A stretch of 64,000 nt of DNA from Desulfovibrionaceae bacterium (GCA_009782775.1 WRIL01000005.1:29623-93622), one strand, 5' to 3'. Shown: positions 51,233 to 60,233, counted from the first letter of the stretch. Numbers and translations are program-made. Notes: generated from the sequence alone by a model not told the origin.

Positions 51233-52714
51233 TTAAGCTAGGACGCTGCGCAAGGCGGCCGCGACTAGGGAGAATTCTTCATTCCGCAGCGTGCGGGGGT
51301 CAAAGCACAGGGCATCGTTTTCAACACGCGCCAACACGGGCGGATCGACGTGAAGCAGCGCCTTTTGCAAAGCGTTGGGCGTAAAATCGGCTGATGTGAC
51401 GCATACCAATCGCGTCGGCAGGTCGCTTTCCGGAAAAGTTCCTCCACCGGCGCGAGAATCGCCCCTGCCCACCGTGATGCCGATATTTTCCCCGCCTTCC
51501 GGCAAGGACGCTTTCAACACGGCAGCCAATGCATCCGCCTTGCCCTGCAACTGCTGTTCATCCATGCACAGCATGTGCAGGGTGGGTATGTGGCGTCTGG
51601 CCAGTTCGGGATCAAGATGGAGGCGCAGGGTAGATTCCAGCGCGGCCAATGTCAGCTTGTCGATGCGCAGAGCCCGGTTCAGAGGATTTTTCTTGATGCG
51701 GTCGATATATTCGGCCTTACCCGCGATAATGCCAGCCTGCGGGCCGCCCAACACTTTGTCGCCGCTAAAAGTCACCACGTCCACGCCGTCCTTGAGCACT
51801 TTGCCGACCGTAGGTTCGTCCGAAAGATGGGGCATGCCCGGATCGGCAAGGATGCCGCTGCCCAAATCCTCCAGCAGAGGCAAGCCTTTTTCGCGGGCAA
51901 GAGCGGCTATATCCCGACGAGGCACGGCTTTGGTGAAGCCGACGATTCGATAATTGGAAGTATGCACCTTCAGCAGGGCGGCCGTCCTCTCGCAGATCGC
52001 GGAAACATAATCTTCAAGGTGTGTGCGGTTGGTTGTTCCGACCTCGCGCAGGATGCAGCCGCTTTTTTCCATGACCGTCGGAATCCGGAAACCGCCGCCG
52101 ATTTCCACGAGTTCGCCACGGGAGATAACCACCTCACGGTCTCTGCATAGGGTGTCGAGCATCAGCAGGACAGCGGCGGCATTGTTGTTGACCACCAGCG
52201 CGGCATCGGCCCCGGTCAGACGGCAGATAAGTTCCTCGACGTGACTGTAACGGCTGCCTCGTTCGCCGGTTTCCAGGTCGAATTCCAGGTTTGCATAGTG
52301 CCGTGCCGCTTCGCAAACGGCTTCCGCCGCTTTTTCCGCCAACAGGCTGCGGCCAAGATTGGTATGGAGCACCACACCTGTGGCATTCAACACGCGCCTG
52401 AAATGCGGCGCACAGATTTTTGCCGTGTGGCGGATGGTTTGCGGCAGCAAGACCGCCAGGGAAAGTTCGGCCGGATTTTTTATGCGCCCCTGGCGGATTG
52501 ACGCCCGGCAACGGTCAAGAAAATCATTTATGCCATCGCGCAGCAGAGGGCGCGGCACATCCGCCAGCAACGAAGCGCACAGCGCGGTCGTGTCGGGATC
52601 GTCCCGCAACGGCAGGCAAAGAGCATCAAGTACGGCAGCCATGGAAGGCAGGGCCCGGAGCAGAACGCTGGTCTGCTCGCTTGTCTTTTGTTCGGAAGGT
52701 ATGGTTTTTTTCAT
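51233..52714 (-). CDS. selA: L-seryl-tRNA(Sec) selenium transferase
   Basis: PLP enzyme of 493 aa converting Ser-tRNA(Sec) to Sec-tRNA(Sec) with selenophosphate. The fold-type I core includes VLNATGVVLHTNLGRSLL, NNNAAAVLLMLDTLC, REVVISRGELVEIGGGFRIP and the PLP lysine in VDVVTFSGDKVLGGPQAGII. Length is slightly above the E. coli enzyme. The ATG overlaps the selD stop by four bases. Confidence 0.96.
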   Translation of the reverse strand: MKKTIPSEQKTSEQTSVLLRALPSMAAVLDALCLPLRDDPDTTALCASLLADVPRPLLRDGINDFLDRCRASIRQGRIKNPAELSLAVLLPQTIRHTAKICAPHFRRVLNATGVVLHTNLGRSLLAEKAAEAVCEAARHYANLEFDLETGERGSRYSHVEELICRLTGADAALVVNNNAAAVLLMLDTLCRDREVVISRGELVEIGGGFRIPTVMEKSGCILREVGTTNRTHLEDYVSAICERTAALLKVHTSNYRIVGFTKAVPRRDIAALAREKGLPLLEDLGSGILADPGMPHLSDEPTVGKVLKDGVDVVTFSGDKVLGGPQAGIIAGKAEYIDRIKKNPLNRALRIDKLTLAALESTLRLHLDPELARRHIPTLHMLCMDEQQLQGKADALAAVLKASLPEGGENIGITVGRGDSRAGGGTFPESDLPTRLVCVTSADFTPNALQKALLHVDPPVLARVENDALCFDPRTLRNEEFSLVAAALRSVLA

Positions 52715-53784
52715 ACGATATGCAGTCTGGGACCACCGGATGGCGGCAATACGGAACCGATGACATGTGCCTCGTCCGCGCTGTCCGAGAGCAGATTGCG
52801 GGCTGCTGCCACCTGGTTCGGCATCAGGGCCAGCACGATGCCGCCCGAAGTTTGGGCGTCAAAGGCTATATCCACAAGCAACGGGTCAACTCCTGGCGCA
52901 ACGAGTGTTTCAGGCTTGCGGAAACGCTTGTTCGCGTGGCTGCCTGCAGGCAGCAAGCCCACAGAGGCCATTTCGTGGACTCTGGGCAGCACGGGCAAGG
53001 CCTTTGCTTCAATGCGGATGTCGACGCGGGAGGCCTCGGCCATCTCCAACAGATGGCCGCCAAGGCCGAAACCGGTGATGTCCGTGGCGGCGGTCAAACC
53101 CAGTTCGCGGATAACCCTGGCTGGTCCGGCGTTCAACTTGGACGCCGTGCGGATCACATCTTGCTCCATGGCCTCCGCGCCCTCCCAGGCCACTTTGACA
53201 GCCGTTGCCAGGATGCCTGTGCCCAGCGATTTGGTGAGCATCAACACCTGCCCTGGCCGCAAATTGGTGTTGGCGGCGAAAGATTCCGGGTTCACGATAC
53301 CGGTCACGGCCAGACCGTATTTTATCTCCGTATCGCCGATGCTGTGCCCACCTGCCAGAACGGCTCCCGCTTCGGCCGCTTTGGCCGCGCCGCCAGCCAA
53401 GATCTCTTCCAGAATCTCAAAAGGATAGCCGTTTACCGGAAAGCAGACAATGTTCATGACACACCACGGCTCGCCGCCCATGGCATAGACGTCCGAGATG
53501 GCGTTGGCGGCGGCAATCTGGCCAAACGCATAGGGGTCGTTGACCAAGGGGGTAAAAAAATCGATGGTCTGGACCAGGGCTTTGCCGGAGGGCATCCGGA
53601 CTATGGCGGCATCTTCATTGCTGCGCGCCGATGTGAGAAGGCGTTTCCGGGCGAGAGGGTCGGCGGGCAGCGAATTGAGCAGACCCGCAAGAATGCCGGC
53701 CGGTATTTTCGCCGCACAGCCGGAGGCGTGGCTTTTGTCCATAAGCCGGAATGAGGATGGTCGGCGTAAAGCGGTATCGCGCAT
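52711..53784 (-). CDS. selD: selenide, water dikinase (selenophosphate synthase)
   Basis: About 357 aa. The N-terminal active site is FRLMDKSHASGCAAKIP: the essential Cys (E. coli Cys17) and Lys20 are present, while the second cysteine of GCGCK is Ala. Conserved NEDAAIV, DVYAMGGEPWCVMNIV, VLAGGHSIGDTEIKYGLAVTG and TDITGFGLGGHLLEM follow. Many anaerobes have Sec in this loop; here it is Cys. ATG 53784 gives the canonical N-terminus. The reading frame is open further upstream, without a credible start. Confidence 0.94.
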   Translation of the reverse strand: MRDTALRRPSSFRLMDKSHASGCAAKIPAGILAGLLNSLPADPLARKRLLTSARSNEDAAIVRMPSGKALVQTIDFFTPLVNDPYAFGQIAAANAISDVYAMGGEPWCVMNIVCFPVNGYPFEILEEILAGGAAKAAEAGAVLAGGHSIGDTEIKYGLAVTGIVNPESFAANTNLRPGQVLMLTKSLGTGILATAVKVAWEGAEAMEQDVIRTASKLNAGPARVIRELGLTAATDITGFGLGGHLLEMAEASRVDIRIEAKALPVLPRVHEMASVGLLPAGSHANKRFRKPETLVAPGVDPLLVDIAFDAQTSGGIVLALMPNQVAAARNLLSDSADEAHVIGSVLPPSGGPRLHIV

Positions 53785-54177
53785 GGTATTATTCGTCTCT
53801 GGCGGCCTTGGAGCGCTGTGCGAATGTTCACAGTCTCCGAAGCTTATATATTTTTGTCCGGCTTCCCTGCATGCCAAGAAAATTCTGCCGCGCTCATCCT
53901 AGCACACCTTTCTGTCAAACGCTACTTTTCCGGATGAATGTAGCGCCTCAGTCTGAGCAATGCCGAAAATGCCCCAGTTTGCCGTTTCTGAGTACTCCTT
54001 CGCTGGAGCATTAACTTTTCAATGGTATACTTCAAGGGGTAGGGCCAGCACAACTTGCATTATTTGTCATTGAAAAAGTTAAACTCTGAGAGAAAGGGCT
54101 GGCTTGACTTTTGCACCCGGACAAGGCAAAAATTTTGAATAACGGATGGTTTCCGCCCCGCCTCCCGGCCGGCGCAG
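53785..54177. other. 393-base gap between selD and tRNA-Thr
   Basis: No gene seen. It holds an interrupted inverted repeat TTAACTTTTCAATG (54011-54024) and CATTGAAAAAGTTAA (54068-54082), which could fold or mark a small decayed element. The selD operon promoter and the tRNA-Thr promoter must also lie here. Confidence 0.5.
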
Positions 54178-54253
54178 GCCGCCCTAGCTCATTTGGTAGA
54201 GCAGCTGATTCGTAATCAGCAGGTGGCGAGTTCAAATCTCGCGGGCGGCTCCA
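54178..54253 (+). tRNA. tRNA-Thr (anticodon CGU)
   Basis: 76 bases with encoded CCA. Acceptor GCCGCCC/GGGCGGC, D arm CTCATTTGGTAGAG, anticodon stem GCTGA/TCAGC with loop TTCGTAA (CGT), T arm GCGAGTTCAAATCTCGC. CGU reads ACG threonine codons. A plasmid-like insert begins just after it. Confidence 0.96.
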
Positions 54254-54261
54254 TAAAAATC

Positions 54262-54302
54262 AGGAGTTTATGTGAAAAAATAGCACATAAACTCCTTCTT
54301 TT
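54262..54302 (+). terminator. rho-independent terminator after tRNA-Thr
   Basis: AGGAGTTTATGTG, loop AAAAAATAG, CACATAAACTCCT, then TCTTTTTT: a 13-bp perfect stem with a U-run, nine bases after the tRNA. Confidence 0.88.
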
Positions 54303-54335
54303 TTCTCAAAATCAGGGTAGCAATAGGGTAGCAAA

Positions 54336-55112
54336 ATGTCCGTGACCGGAAACCGTTGCGGGCATTGCCCTAACAGGCCATCACTCACTCCGGCCCGACC
54401 TATCCGAAAAGGCGTTGGAGGCTTGCCCCGCTTGCTTTCCCTGGCAGCGGAGCGGGCAAAAGAATGGTATCGCCATCCACAAAAATGCCACGTTCTTAAT
54501 AAAGGCAATCGACGGACACGATCCGAGCGCCGGGAAGCCTATCAGATTATCATTGAAACCATGCTTTCCTTTCTGGACTTGGCTTCCCTGTGCCTTGGAA
54601 CCCCCACCCTGGATAACGGCTTTGTGGACGTGGACATGAACGCCCTTGTGTCCGCGTCAGGCATGAGTCAGCGCCGTTGTGAGCGGGCCATTGCCGATCT
54701 CAAGGAGGCCGGACTGGTGGAAGTCAGGCAGCCGCGCAAAATCAATGAGCATGGGGATTATGTGGGCTTGCGGGCCATCCGGGTAATACGGGAAGCGTTC
54801 TTTGAATTTCTCAACCTTGGCCCCATGCTCAAACAGGAGCGCGTCAGGGCCACGGAGAGATTGCGCCGTAAGGCCATGCGGGCGAACCGAAAATTGACGG
54901 ATCTGATGCGCCGCGTTTCCCAAGGTTTGAAGGGGGCTTTCCGGCGTTCTCCGTATTCACGGCAAGCGCAGGAACGGCGAGATGCTGATGCACTGCGCTG
55001 GAATATGGCTTGCGCCAAATACTTGATAGCCGGGCTTACTGGCGATGAAGCACGACGACGAGTAAACGCTGAACTTGGCTTTCTATCCGATTACAGCCCA
55101 GGACGCGCATAA
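54336..55112 (+). CDS. RepA-like plasmid replication initiator (IncFII type)
   Basis: 258 aa. The middle (ALVSASGMSQRRCERAIADLKEAGLVEV) is a winged-helix DNA-binding segment. The layout (LSFLDLASLCLGTPTLDNGFVDVDMNALV... and an Arg-rich C-terminus AQERRDADALRWNMACAKYLIAGLTGDEARRRVN) resembles IncFII-type RepA initiators. Such RepA acts in cis on an origin just downstream, and a repeat-rich AT segment is found there. ATG 54336 lacks a good ribosome-binding site; an internal start is possible. Confidence 0.7.
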   Translation: MSVTGNRCGHCPNRPSLTPARPIRKGVGGLPRLLSLAAERAKEWYRHPQKCHVLNKGNRRTRSERREAYQIIIETMLSFLDLASLCLGTPTLDNGFVDVDMNALVSASGMSQRRCERAIADLKEAGLVEVRQPRKINEHGDYVGLRAIRVIREAFFEFLNLGPMLKQERVRATERLRRKAMRANRKLTDLMRRVSQGLKGAFRRSPYSRQAQERRDADALRWNMACAKYLIAGLTGDEARRRVNAELGFLSDYSPGRA

Positions 55113-55429
55113 TGCGCCAAGGCCCGCCTATTGGCTTTATCCGTTTTATAGGCCGTTTCCGGCCATTTTCAGCACAATAAAAATGCCTTTCCCCCTCAAA
55201 ACGGCTTGGCGGGATCGCCCGACCAGCCTTTCACCCTGCTTTCAATAAAATAGGTGTCGCATAGTTGGCCCTTTGGTGTCGCCCATAAATCAAGAGGCAA
55301 AAATAAAAAGCAGAAATCGGAAGGAAGCCAGATTGATCGGATATATCCAGCCCAGGCCAAAGCTCATGCTGAAAATCAAAGCAAGACGCGCCTTACGGCG
55401 CGGCCATGAATAGGAAAAGGCAGCAGCAG

Positions 55430-55615
55430 CGGCGTTTGTGCATATATAAGGACACTTTGAGATATATAAGGAAATTTTAAGGCATATAGATACAGCATAG
55501 AGATACTTATGGATACTTTGAGGCAGTTAAGGACAGGGAGAGATAGATAAGGATATATAAGGAAACGTAAGGATATTATGTCCTTAAATGTATCTACCGC
55601 TCTTTATCTGTGTTA
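55430..55615. other. putative replication origin with iteron-like repeats
   Basis: In the 617-base gap after repA, an AT-rich stretch repeats TAAGGA-type heptamers about eight times. They include ATATAAGGAAA twice (near 55460 and 55550) and TAAGGATAT twice. Repeats every 10-20 bases, low GC against GC-rich flanks and position downstream of an IncFII-like RepA suggest an origin. The rest of the gap (55113-55430) shows nothing I can name. Confidence 0.45.
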
Positions 55616-55729
55616 AAATATGCTTTGTTTCGAGGGCAGGACAGATGAAGTAGGCCCACGCCTCTTCATGTCCTGCCCTGCGGGGCGGCTTATTCGCGTT
55701 CCGCTCAACGCAAAGCAAGGGGAAAATAC

Positions 55730-56377
55730 ATGAAGAGCATCATTGCGCTGGCGCTGGTAATGGCCTTTCTCACTGATCCAGTGATGGCCGAGGACGCGCC
55801 GCCCGCCTTGCTGGAAGCCATTGCCCGGCAGGAGTCGGGGAAAAATCCCCTTGCCGTCAATGTTGCGGGCAAAGATCACTACCCTGCCAGCAAGGAGGAA
55901 GCCATACAGATTATCCGGCAGGCCCAAGCGGAGGAGAAATCATTTGATGTTGGGCTGTTCCAGGTCAATTCCTGGTGGATTGAGCGGTATCGCATCCCGC
56001 CCGAATCCCTGCTTGACCCGGCCATCAATCGGCAATGGGGCGTGTTCATTCTTGAACAGGAAATCGCCCGGCACGGCCTAAATTGGAAGGCCGTGGGCAA
56101 ATACCATTCCCCGGATAGAGAGCGCGGCAGGCGTTATGCCTGGAAAATATATTGGCATTATGCAGGCATGGCCGAAAGCAAGGAGGCTGGCAATGGCAAA
56201 GCGGTACATGGTCATAAAAACATATCTGTCACCGGAGGAATACAACGCTATTCTGGCATCAGCCCGCAGGGCAAGGTTATCACTTTCGACGTTCAGCAAA
56301 CGGGTATGCCTTGGCACTCCGGTTCCAAGCCTGGAGCATCAGGAGGCCCGGCTGGAACTGCGAAGGATGAAAGGTGA
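55730..56377 (+). CDS. VirB1-like lytic transglycosylase
   Basis: 215 aa with a signal peptide (MKSIIALALVMAFLTDPVMA). The SLT domain has LLEAIARQESGKNPLAVNV (catalytic Glu) and FDVGLFQVNSWW, the GLMQIN equivalent. DNA-transfer systems use such enzymes to open the peptidoglycan. The last ~60 residues (AGNGKAVHGHKN...) overlap the next gene by 185 bases in another frame and look low-complexity, so the real C-terminus may be near residue 150. Confidence 0.75.
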   Translation: MKSIIALALVMAFLTDPVMAEDAPPALLEAIARQESGKNPLAVNVAGKDHYPASKEEAIQIIRQAQAEEKSFDVGLFQVNSWWIERYRIPPESLLDPAINRQWGVFILEQEIARHGLNWKAVGKYHSPDRERGRRYAWKIYWHYAGMAESKEAGNGKAVHGHKNISVTGGIQRYSGISPQGKVITFDVQQTGMPWHSGSKPGASGGPAGTAKDER

Positions 56378-56507
56378 TCTCGGCAGGCTTGGCGGACTGG
56401 TCAAACAGGCGCTTGCCGAAGGCGCGGACAGGGGGCTTGTCCACAAGCTCTTGCATGAACTGGACGCCCGGCAGCGGGAACTGGCGGCAGCCATAGGCCG
56501 GATATGA
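56193..56507 (+). CDS. MobC-like relaxosome protein
   Basis: About 104 aa. The N-terminal KRYMVIKTYLSPEEYNAILASARRARLSLSTFSKRVCLG is the ribbon-helix-helix part of MobC/TraJ-type accessory proteins. The C-terminal coiled coil (LELRRMKGDLGRLGGLVKQAL, DRGLVHKLLHELDARQREL) follows. AGGAGG precedes ATG 56193. The stop overlaps the relaxase start (ATGA). Confidence 0.8.
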   Translation: MAKRYMVIKTYLSPEEYNAILASARRARLSLSTFSKRVCLGTPVPSLEHQEARLELRRMKGDLGRLGGLVKQALAEGADRGLVHKLLHELDARQRELAAAIGRI

Positions 56508-58156
56508 TCAGTAAGCGCATCGGCATTGCACCGAAAAATGACAACTATGCCCGCCTTGCCCGTTATATTGCGGCAGCCGGAAATGAGGGCGAAAAATTGC
56601 TTACGAACTGGAGCGCCGGTTGCGCGGAGGAAGACTATGCCAAAGGCATTGCGGAGGTTGTAGAAACCCAGGATTTGAACATCAGAGCGGCCCATTGCAA
56701 AACCTATCACCTGATCGTCAGTTTAAGGCCGGAGGACGAGGCAAGGTTGACGCCGGAGGCGTTCAGGGACATTGAAGGGCGTTTTGCCGTGGTTTTGGAG
56801 CTTTCAGAACATCAGCGCCATTGCGCCGTGCATAAAAACACCGGCAATTTACATTTGCATATCGCCTACAATCTGATCCACCCGGAACGGCTTACCATGC
56901 GGGAACCGTTTCAGGATTATCGCAAGCGGGATCGCCTTTGCCGGGAACTGGAACGAGAATACGGCCTTGCTGTAGACAGGGGCCAGGAGCCAGAACCAAA
57001 ACGCCTTTCCCTTGGCGACAGAGCCGCCCAGGCCGAAGCACACAGCGGCCAGGAATCCTTTGAAACCTACGCCAAACGGCATACGGGAGAAATCCTTGCC
57101 GCCGTGGACGCGGCAAAGGACTGGCAGACGCTTCACACGTCCTTGGCGCGTTTTGGCATGGAAATCAAGCCCCACGGCAACGGGCTTGTCGTCAAAGACC
57201 GGCACGGCAAACAGGCGGTCAAAGCCAGCGCCGTTGACCGTTCTTTATCCATGAAAAAATTGGAGGCCCGTTTTGGCCCGTACAGCCCGGCGCATGGGTT
57301 GGAGCAGATTCAGGCACAAAGCCGCTATCAGGCCGAGCCTTTGCACCGCGCCTCGGAGCGCGGAAACCTGTTTGCCGAATACCGACAGGGCATTGAAGAA
57401 CGCAAAGCCCGACTCCAGGCCGTCAAAGACCGGGAAGACGCGGCGCTTGCCGCCATCCGCGAACAATGGGCGGCCAAGCGCAAAGAGATTGAAGGCATGG
57501 GCATTGCCAAGAAAAACCGGCGCAATCTTCTGTCCATAGCCCGTAAGCATGAAGCCGAGGCCATAGCCAGGGCCAAACTTGAGCAGACGCCGGAGCGCGA
57601 GGCCGTGCGGCGGGATATTCCTTTCACATCTTGGAACGGCTTTTTGCAGCACAAGGCGGAACATGGCAGCGATGTTGCCCTTGCCGTGCTGCGTTCCAAG
57701 CAGGAAAGCGTTGCCGAGGAAAGAGAGGCCGCGCCGGTAAAAGACTGGTCGCAACACGGTAGAGAGCAATTTGCCAGCACCAAGGCGGAATACGCGGCCA
57801 AGGAACGCGCCGCCCTGGAACGGGAAGGCGTGAGCGGCAAGGCCAAAAAACGCCTGTTGGCCGTATTGCGGATGGAGCGCCTTGCCACGGAAGGTTCGCT
57901 TGCCGGATTTCAGCACAGGGTTGACCGCAAAGGCGCGGTCATTTTCACTCTGCCGGGCGGCGGCGTGATCCGCGACGAAGGGAGGGAGCTTTTCTTTTCC
58001 GCCAGGGATGAAACGGCCCGGCGTGTCGCCCTTGCCTATGCTCAAAAAAAATGGGGCCGGGGCGTCATTTTGGAAGGAAACCGCATCATGCGGGAGCAGA
58101 AGCGGGAACAGTCATTGGATAGGGAGAAGGAGCAGCGCCGGGGCATGGAACGCTAA
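56504..58156 (+). CDS. relaxase (TraI/MobP-type) with C-terminal LPD7-like domain
   Basis: 550 aa. Motif I NYARLARYIAAAG supplies candidate nicking Tyr residues near residue 15. Motif III HKNTGNLHLHIAYNLI (about 112-127) is the metal-binding histidine triad. The middle is a long helical region. The last ~60 residues (VIFTLPGGGVIRDEGRELFFSARDETARRVALAYAQKKWG) resemble the LPD7 domain of relaxases. It nicks oriT to start conjugal transfer. No type IV coupling or pilus genes are present, so the element is mobilizable rather than self-transmissible. Confidence 0.85.
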   Translation: MISKRIGIAPKNDNYARLARYIAAAGNEGEKLLTNWSAGCAEEDYAKGIAEVVETQDLNIRAAHCKTYHLIVSLRPEDEARLTPEAFRDIEGRFAVVLELSEHQRHCAVHKNTGNLHLHIAYNLIHPERLTMREPFQDYRKRDRLCRELEREYGLAVDRGQEPEPKRLSLGDRAAQAEAHSGQESFETYAKRHTGEILAAVDAAKDWQTLHTSLARFGMEIKPHGNGLVVKDRHGKQAVKASAVDRSLSMKKLEARFGPYSPAHGLEQIQAQSRYQAEPLHRASERGNLFAEYRQGIEERKARLQAVKDREDAALAAIREQWAAKRKEIEGMGIAKKNRRNLLSIARKHEAEAIARAKLEQTPEREAVRRDIPFTSWNGFLQHKAEHGSDVALAVLRSKQESVAEEREAAPVKDWSQHGREQFASTKAEYAAKERAALEREGVSGKAKKRLLAVLRMERLATEGSLAGFQHRVDRKGAVIFTLPGGGVIRDEGRELFFSARDETARRVALAYAQKKWGRGVILEGNRIMREQKREQSLDREKEQRRGMER

Positions 58157-58160
58157 ACGG

Positions 58161-58186
58161 AAAAATGCCCGCCATAGCGGCGGGCA
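58161..58186 (-). terminator. terminator between relaxase and the minus-strand gene
   Basis: TGCCCGCC (58166-58173), loop ATAGC, GGCGGGCA (58179-58186), an 8-bp stem. Read on the minus strand it is followed by a T-run (ATTTTT), so it ends the gene at 58206-58415. Confidence 0.75.
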
Positions 58187-58205
58187 CGGTAAAAGGATTA
58201 TGTAA

Positions 58206-58415
58206 TCAGCGAATGCGGGCCAGTGCCAGGAAAGTCTGTATGGCGTCCCGCACCGCCATAGCCGCATGAGCAAGCGAAGAAGCGCGGGCATCCGGCATGG
58301 CGGGAACCTTGCGTATCTTTTCTTCACACAGAGAAAGCATGAGGGCGGTCAGGTCGTTGGCCCTGCGCTCCAGTTCATCAATGCCAGGGGCTTGATCACG
58401 ATCTTGAGTATCCAT
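58206..58415 (-). CDS. small conserved-looking protein of unknown function
   Basis: 69 aa, not recognised. Helical: an acidic start (MDTQDRDQAPGIDELERRAN), then LTALMLSLCEEKIRKV and AHAAMAVRDAIQTFLALARIR. AAGGAG is upstream of the ATG, and a terminator follows its stop. It may belong to the mobilizable element. The 246 bases between it and the next gene (58416-58661) hold nothing I can assign. Confidence 0.55.
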   Translation of the reverse strand: MDTQDRDQAPGIDELERRANDLTALMLSLCEEKIRKVPAMPDARASSLAHAAMAVRDAIQTFLALARIR

Positions 58416-58661
58416 ATTCCTTACTCCTTATGGAGTCTGGACGGATCACACGGAGCGCCCCATGCCTTCCATAAACGCCGCATCTCCTTGTTGCGACGGG
58501 TTTATTGCTCCGGCACAGACACAATGCCCGTACCGGCCCCCATGCGCCGGGCGTCAAAAGGAAGCGCGGCGCGATCCGCCGTTGCCGACGCCGCGCCGCG
58601 CATGAAGGAATGGCGGTTGTTGATCAAATTTAAATTTTCCCCGAAGATTCTCGGTCACGCC

Positions 58662-58985
58662 TTACTTTTTACACTCGCACTGAACGTACCCCTGCACTAT
58701 TTGCTGCCAATCGCCCAACACGTCATGCGTCCAGCAATCGTCTGCTCCGGCAGCTTCTCGCATGACCAATGCCAATATGTAAGACAACTCCGGTATAGTA
58801 GCCCCGGCATCGAGAGCGCCTTTAAAATGCTTGAGTACACAGGGCTTTGACCGAGCTTTAATGGAAAGGGCAAAGCATATGAATTGATAGGCCTTCTCAT
58901 CGATTGTTCTCTTTTTTTGATATAGAGCATCAATCTCATCAAATTTATTTATAAATTCAGGGAAACATTCGGCCAGCATTCTCAT
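58662..58985 (-). CDS. carboxymuconolactone decarboxylase (AhpD-like) family protein
   Basis: 107 aa. The fold signature of the CMD/AhpD family is visible (AYQFICFALSIKARSKPCVLKHFKGALDAGATIPELSYILALVM), but the paired CxxC of peroxidase-type members is reduced to single cysteines. GGAGG precedes the ATG. It ends the minus-strand operon. Confidence 0.7.
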   Translation of the reverse strand: MRMLAECFPEFINKFDEIDALYQKKRTIDEKAYQFICFALSIKARSKPCVLKHFKGALDAGATIPELSYILALVMREAAGADDCWTHDVLGDWQQIVQGYVQCECKK

Positions 58986-59018
58986 AATTGACCTCCAAGG
59001 TTGTATTTGTCAGAAATT

Positions 59019-59270
59019 CTAGCTGCAACACCCACCAGGGGGAGCGGAGGGGGCAGAATCAACGGAGTTAAGTTTGTCTGCCGTTTCGTAAATCTTTTTA
59101 TTTGGAACTTCTTTAACCATCTTTGCCATATCAATGGCTTCTCGCATTTCTTCTTCATTGTATCCGAGTTCTTTACATTTTTTGTAATGATATTGAAGAC
59201 ATGGAATGCAATTCCCGCCTATGGACGCTCCAATCGCCACCATTTCTTTTTCTTTTTCAGATAAAGCCAT
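59019..59270 (-). CDS. AhpD-like protein with CxxC motif
   Basis: 83 aa. SEKEKEMVAIGASIGGNCIPCLQYHYKKCKELG contains the AhpD redox motif C-x-x-C-x-x-x-H. The C-terminus ends PPGGCCS, an extra cysteine pair. ATG 59270 has GAGG upstream. It overlaps the end of the upstream truncated permease ORF by 14 bases. Confidence 0.75.
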   Translation of the reverse strand: MALSEKEKEMVAIGASIGGNCIPCLQYHYKKCKELGYNEEEMREAIDMAKMVKEVPNKKIYETADKLNSVDSAPSAPPGGCCS

Positions 59271-59772
59271 AATGCACCTCATTGGCTATATTTTTTGCAT
59301 TAGACGATGCGGCCCCGCCCCCCCCCCGCTCGGCTTCAGGGAAAGCTCCTTCCACTTCCCAATAGCCCTTCAAGTGTAATTCTTCCTCCCACTGCACGCC
59401 GACCAAGGCGACTGCCTGACCGGATATGCGGCTCGTAGCCAGCACTTTGGGCGCTACTATGGCGATATTCACCCGATATCCAATACCGTCAATGGCCTTG
59501 AGCGCCGCATCCAAACGGATTGGCTGCTCATCCAAGGTCACATCGCCGAGAGAATATCCACCATAACTGATCTTCAATGTCTCATGCCTGGGCGTAACCA
59601 AAATGTTTGCCCCAAAGCTGATCATCTTCTTTTCCAAGTTGTCGGCAACTAAAGTGGATACTTGGTACAGCCCTGACATGGAAGCAAGACCAATGGTAAA
59701 AATTGCCGCGAGTAACATGGCACGTAGCCACTTGCCCCTTATATGCCGAAGCGGCAGAGTAAAAATTGTCAT
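59257..59772 (-). pseudogene. truncated FtsX/MacB-type ABC transporter permease
   Basis: The first ~150 residues are a good permease N-terminus: one membrane segment (RAMLLAAIFTIGLASMSGLY) and the periplasmic MacB-like domain (MISFGANILVTPRHETLKI...). The reading then hits a run of about ten Gs near 59310-59325 and ends with ASSNAKNIANEVHYGFI, unlike the family. The remaining ~200 residues with three membrane segments are missing, so this is a deleted or frame-shifted remnant. It starts at the stop of the DUF2318 gene (ATGA). Confidence 0.7.
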
Positions 59773-60233
59773 CGGAGGTTCTCCGGGAAGTAGCCTATTC
59801 CTTCTTGCATCAACTCTTGTGCTGCAATAACTACAGAATTACCATCCACCGTGTACTGAAAAGGATGCGGGTTACAACCGCCTTTCATAAGCCCTATCCT
59901 GTTCAGTGCGAACTTTTGTCCGCAATTTATACACAGCATGAAGCCATCATCTGTCAGCTTGTAGCCTTTTCCCGCTCTCCAGCATTGTTCGCAGGCATCA
60001 ATAGCTGTTCTGAGGGTTCCTTGTTTATCCCGTACAACAAAAAATTTTATTACTTTGCCATCCTCACGATAGCGATAGTGCCATGCCTGTGCTTTATCCA
60101 ATTTGGAAGCATCGATTATGATTTTACCGTCTTTTGCGGTAACGTCTTCCACCCCCGTGCCAAAAAAGGCGGCATTTGCTTGAGAAGCAAAGAGGATTGT
60201 TCCAAGCATAAGTATAAGCGATACAAGGCGCAT
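59769..60233 (-). CDS. DUF2318 protein, exported
   Basis: 154 aa with a signal peptide (MRLVSLILMLGTILFASQANA). DUF2318 features: AIDACEQCWRAGKGYKLTDDGFMLCINCGQKFALNRIG with two CxxC pairs, and GGCNPHPFQYTVDG. These proteins sit beside ABC permeases and membrane iron-sulfur proteins and probably bind a metal or heme in the periplasm. GGAGG precedes ATG 60233; the longer upstream frame is not credible. Confidence 0.8.
   Translation of the reverse strand: MRLVSLILMLGTILFASQANAAFFGTGVEDVTAKDGKIIIDASKLDKAQAWHYRYREDGKVIKFFVVRDKQGTLRTAIDACEQCWRAGKGYKLTDDGFMLCINCGQKFALNRIGLMKGGCNPHPFQYTVDGNSVVIAAQELMQEGIGYFPENLR

Larger units (their letters stand above)
54303..58200. mobile_element. mobilizable plasmid-like insertion at tRNA-Thr
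   Basis: Contains a RepA-type initiator, a repeat-rich putative origin, a lytic transglycosylase, a MobC-like protein and a relaxase, in plasmid order. It lies next to a tRNA, the usual integration site. No integrase gene and no second copy of the tRNA-Thr 3' end is visible, so the far boundary may lie beyond the window or be lost. A 9-base direct repeat GGGTAGCAA occurs at 54315 and 54326, before repA. Confidence 0.6.

Noticed and set aside
52711..53784. Selenocysteine in SelD
   Set aside because: The active-site loop encodes Cys (GCAAK), with no UGA in this position.
59257..59772. UGA ending the truncated permease as a possible Sec codon
   Set aside because: The residues before it do not match the family and the downstream frame is another gene; truncation explains it better.
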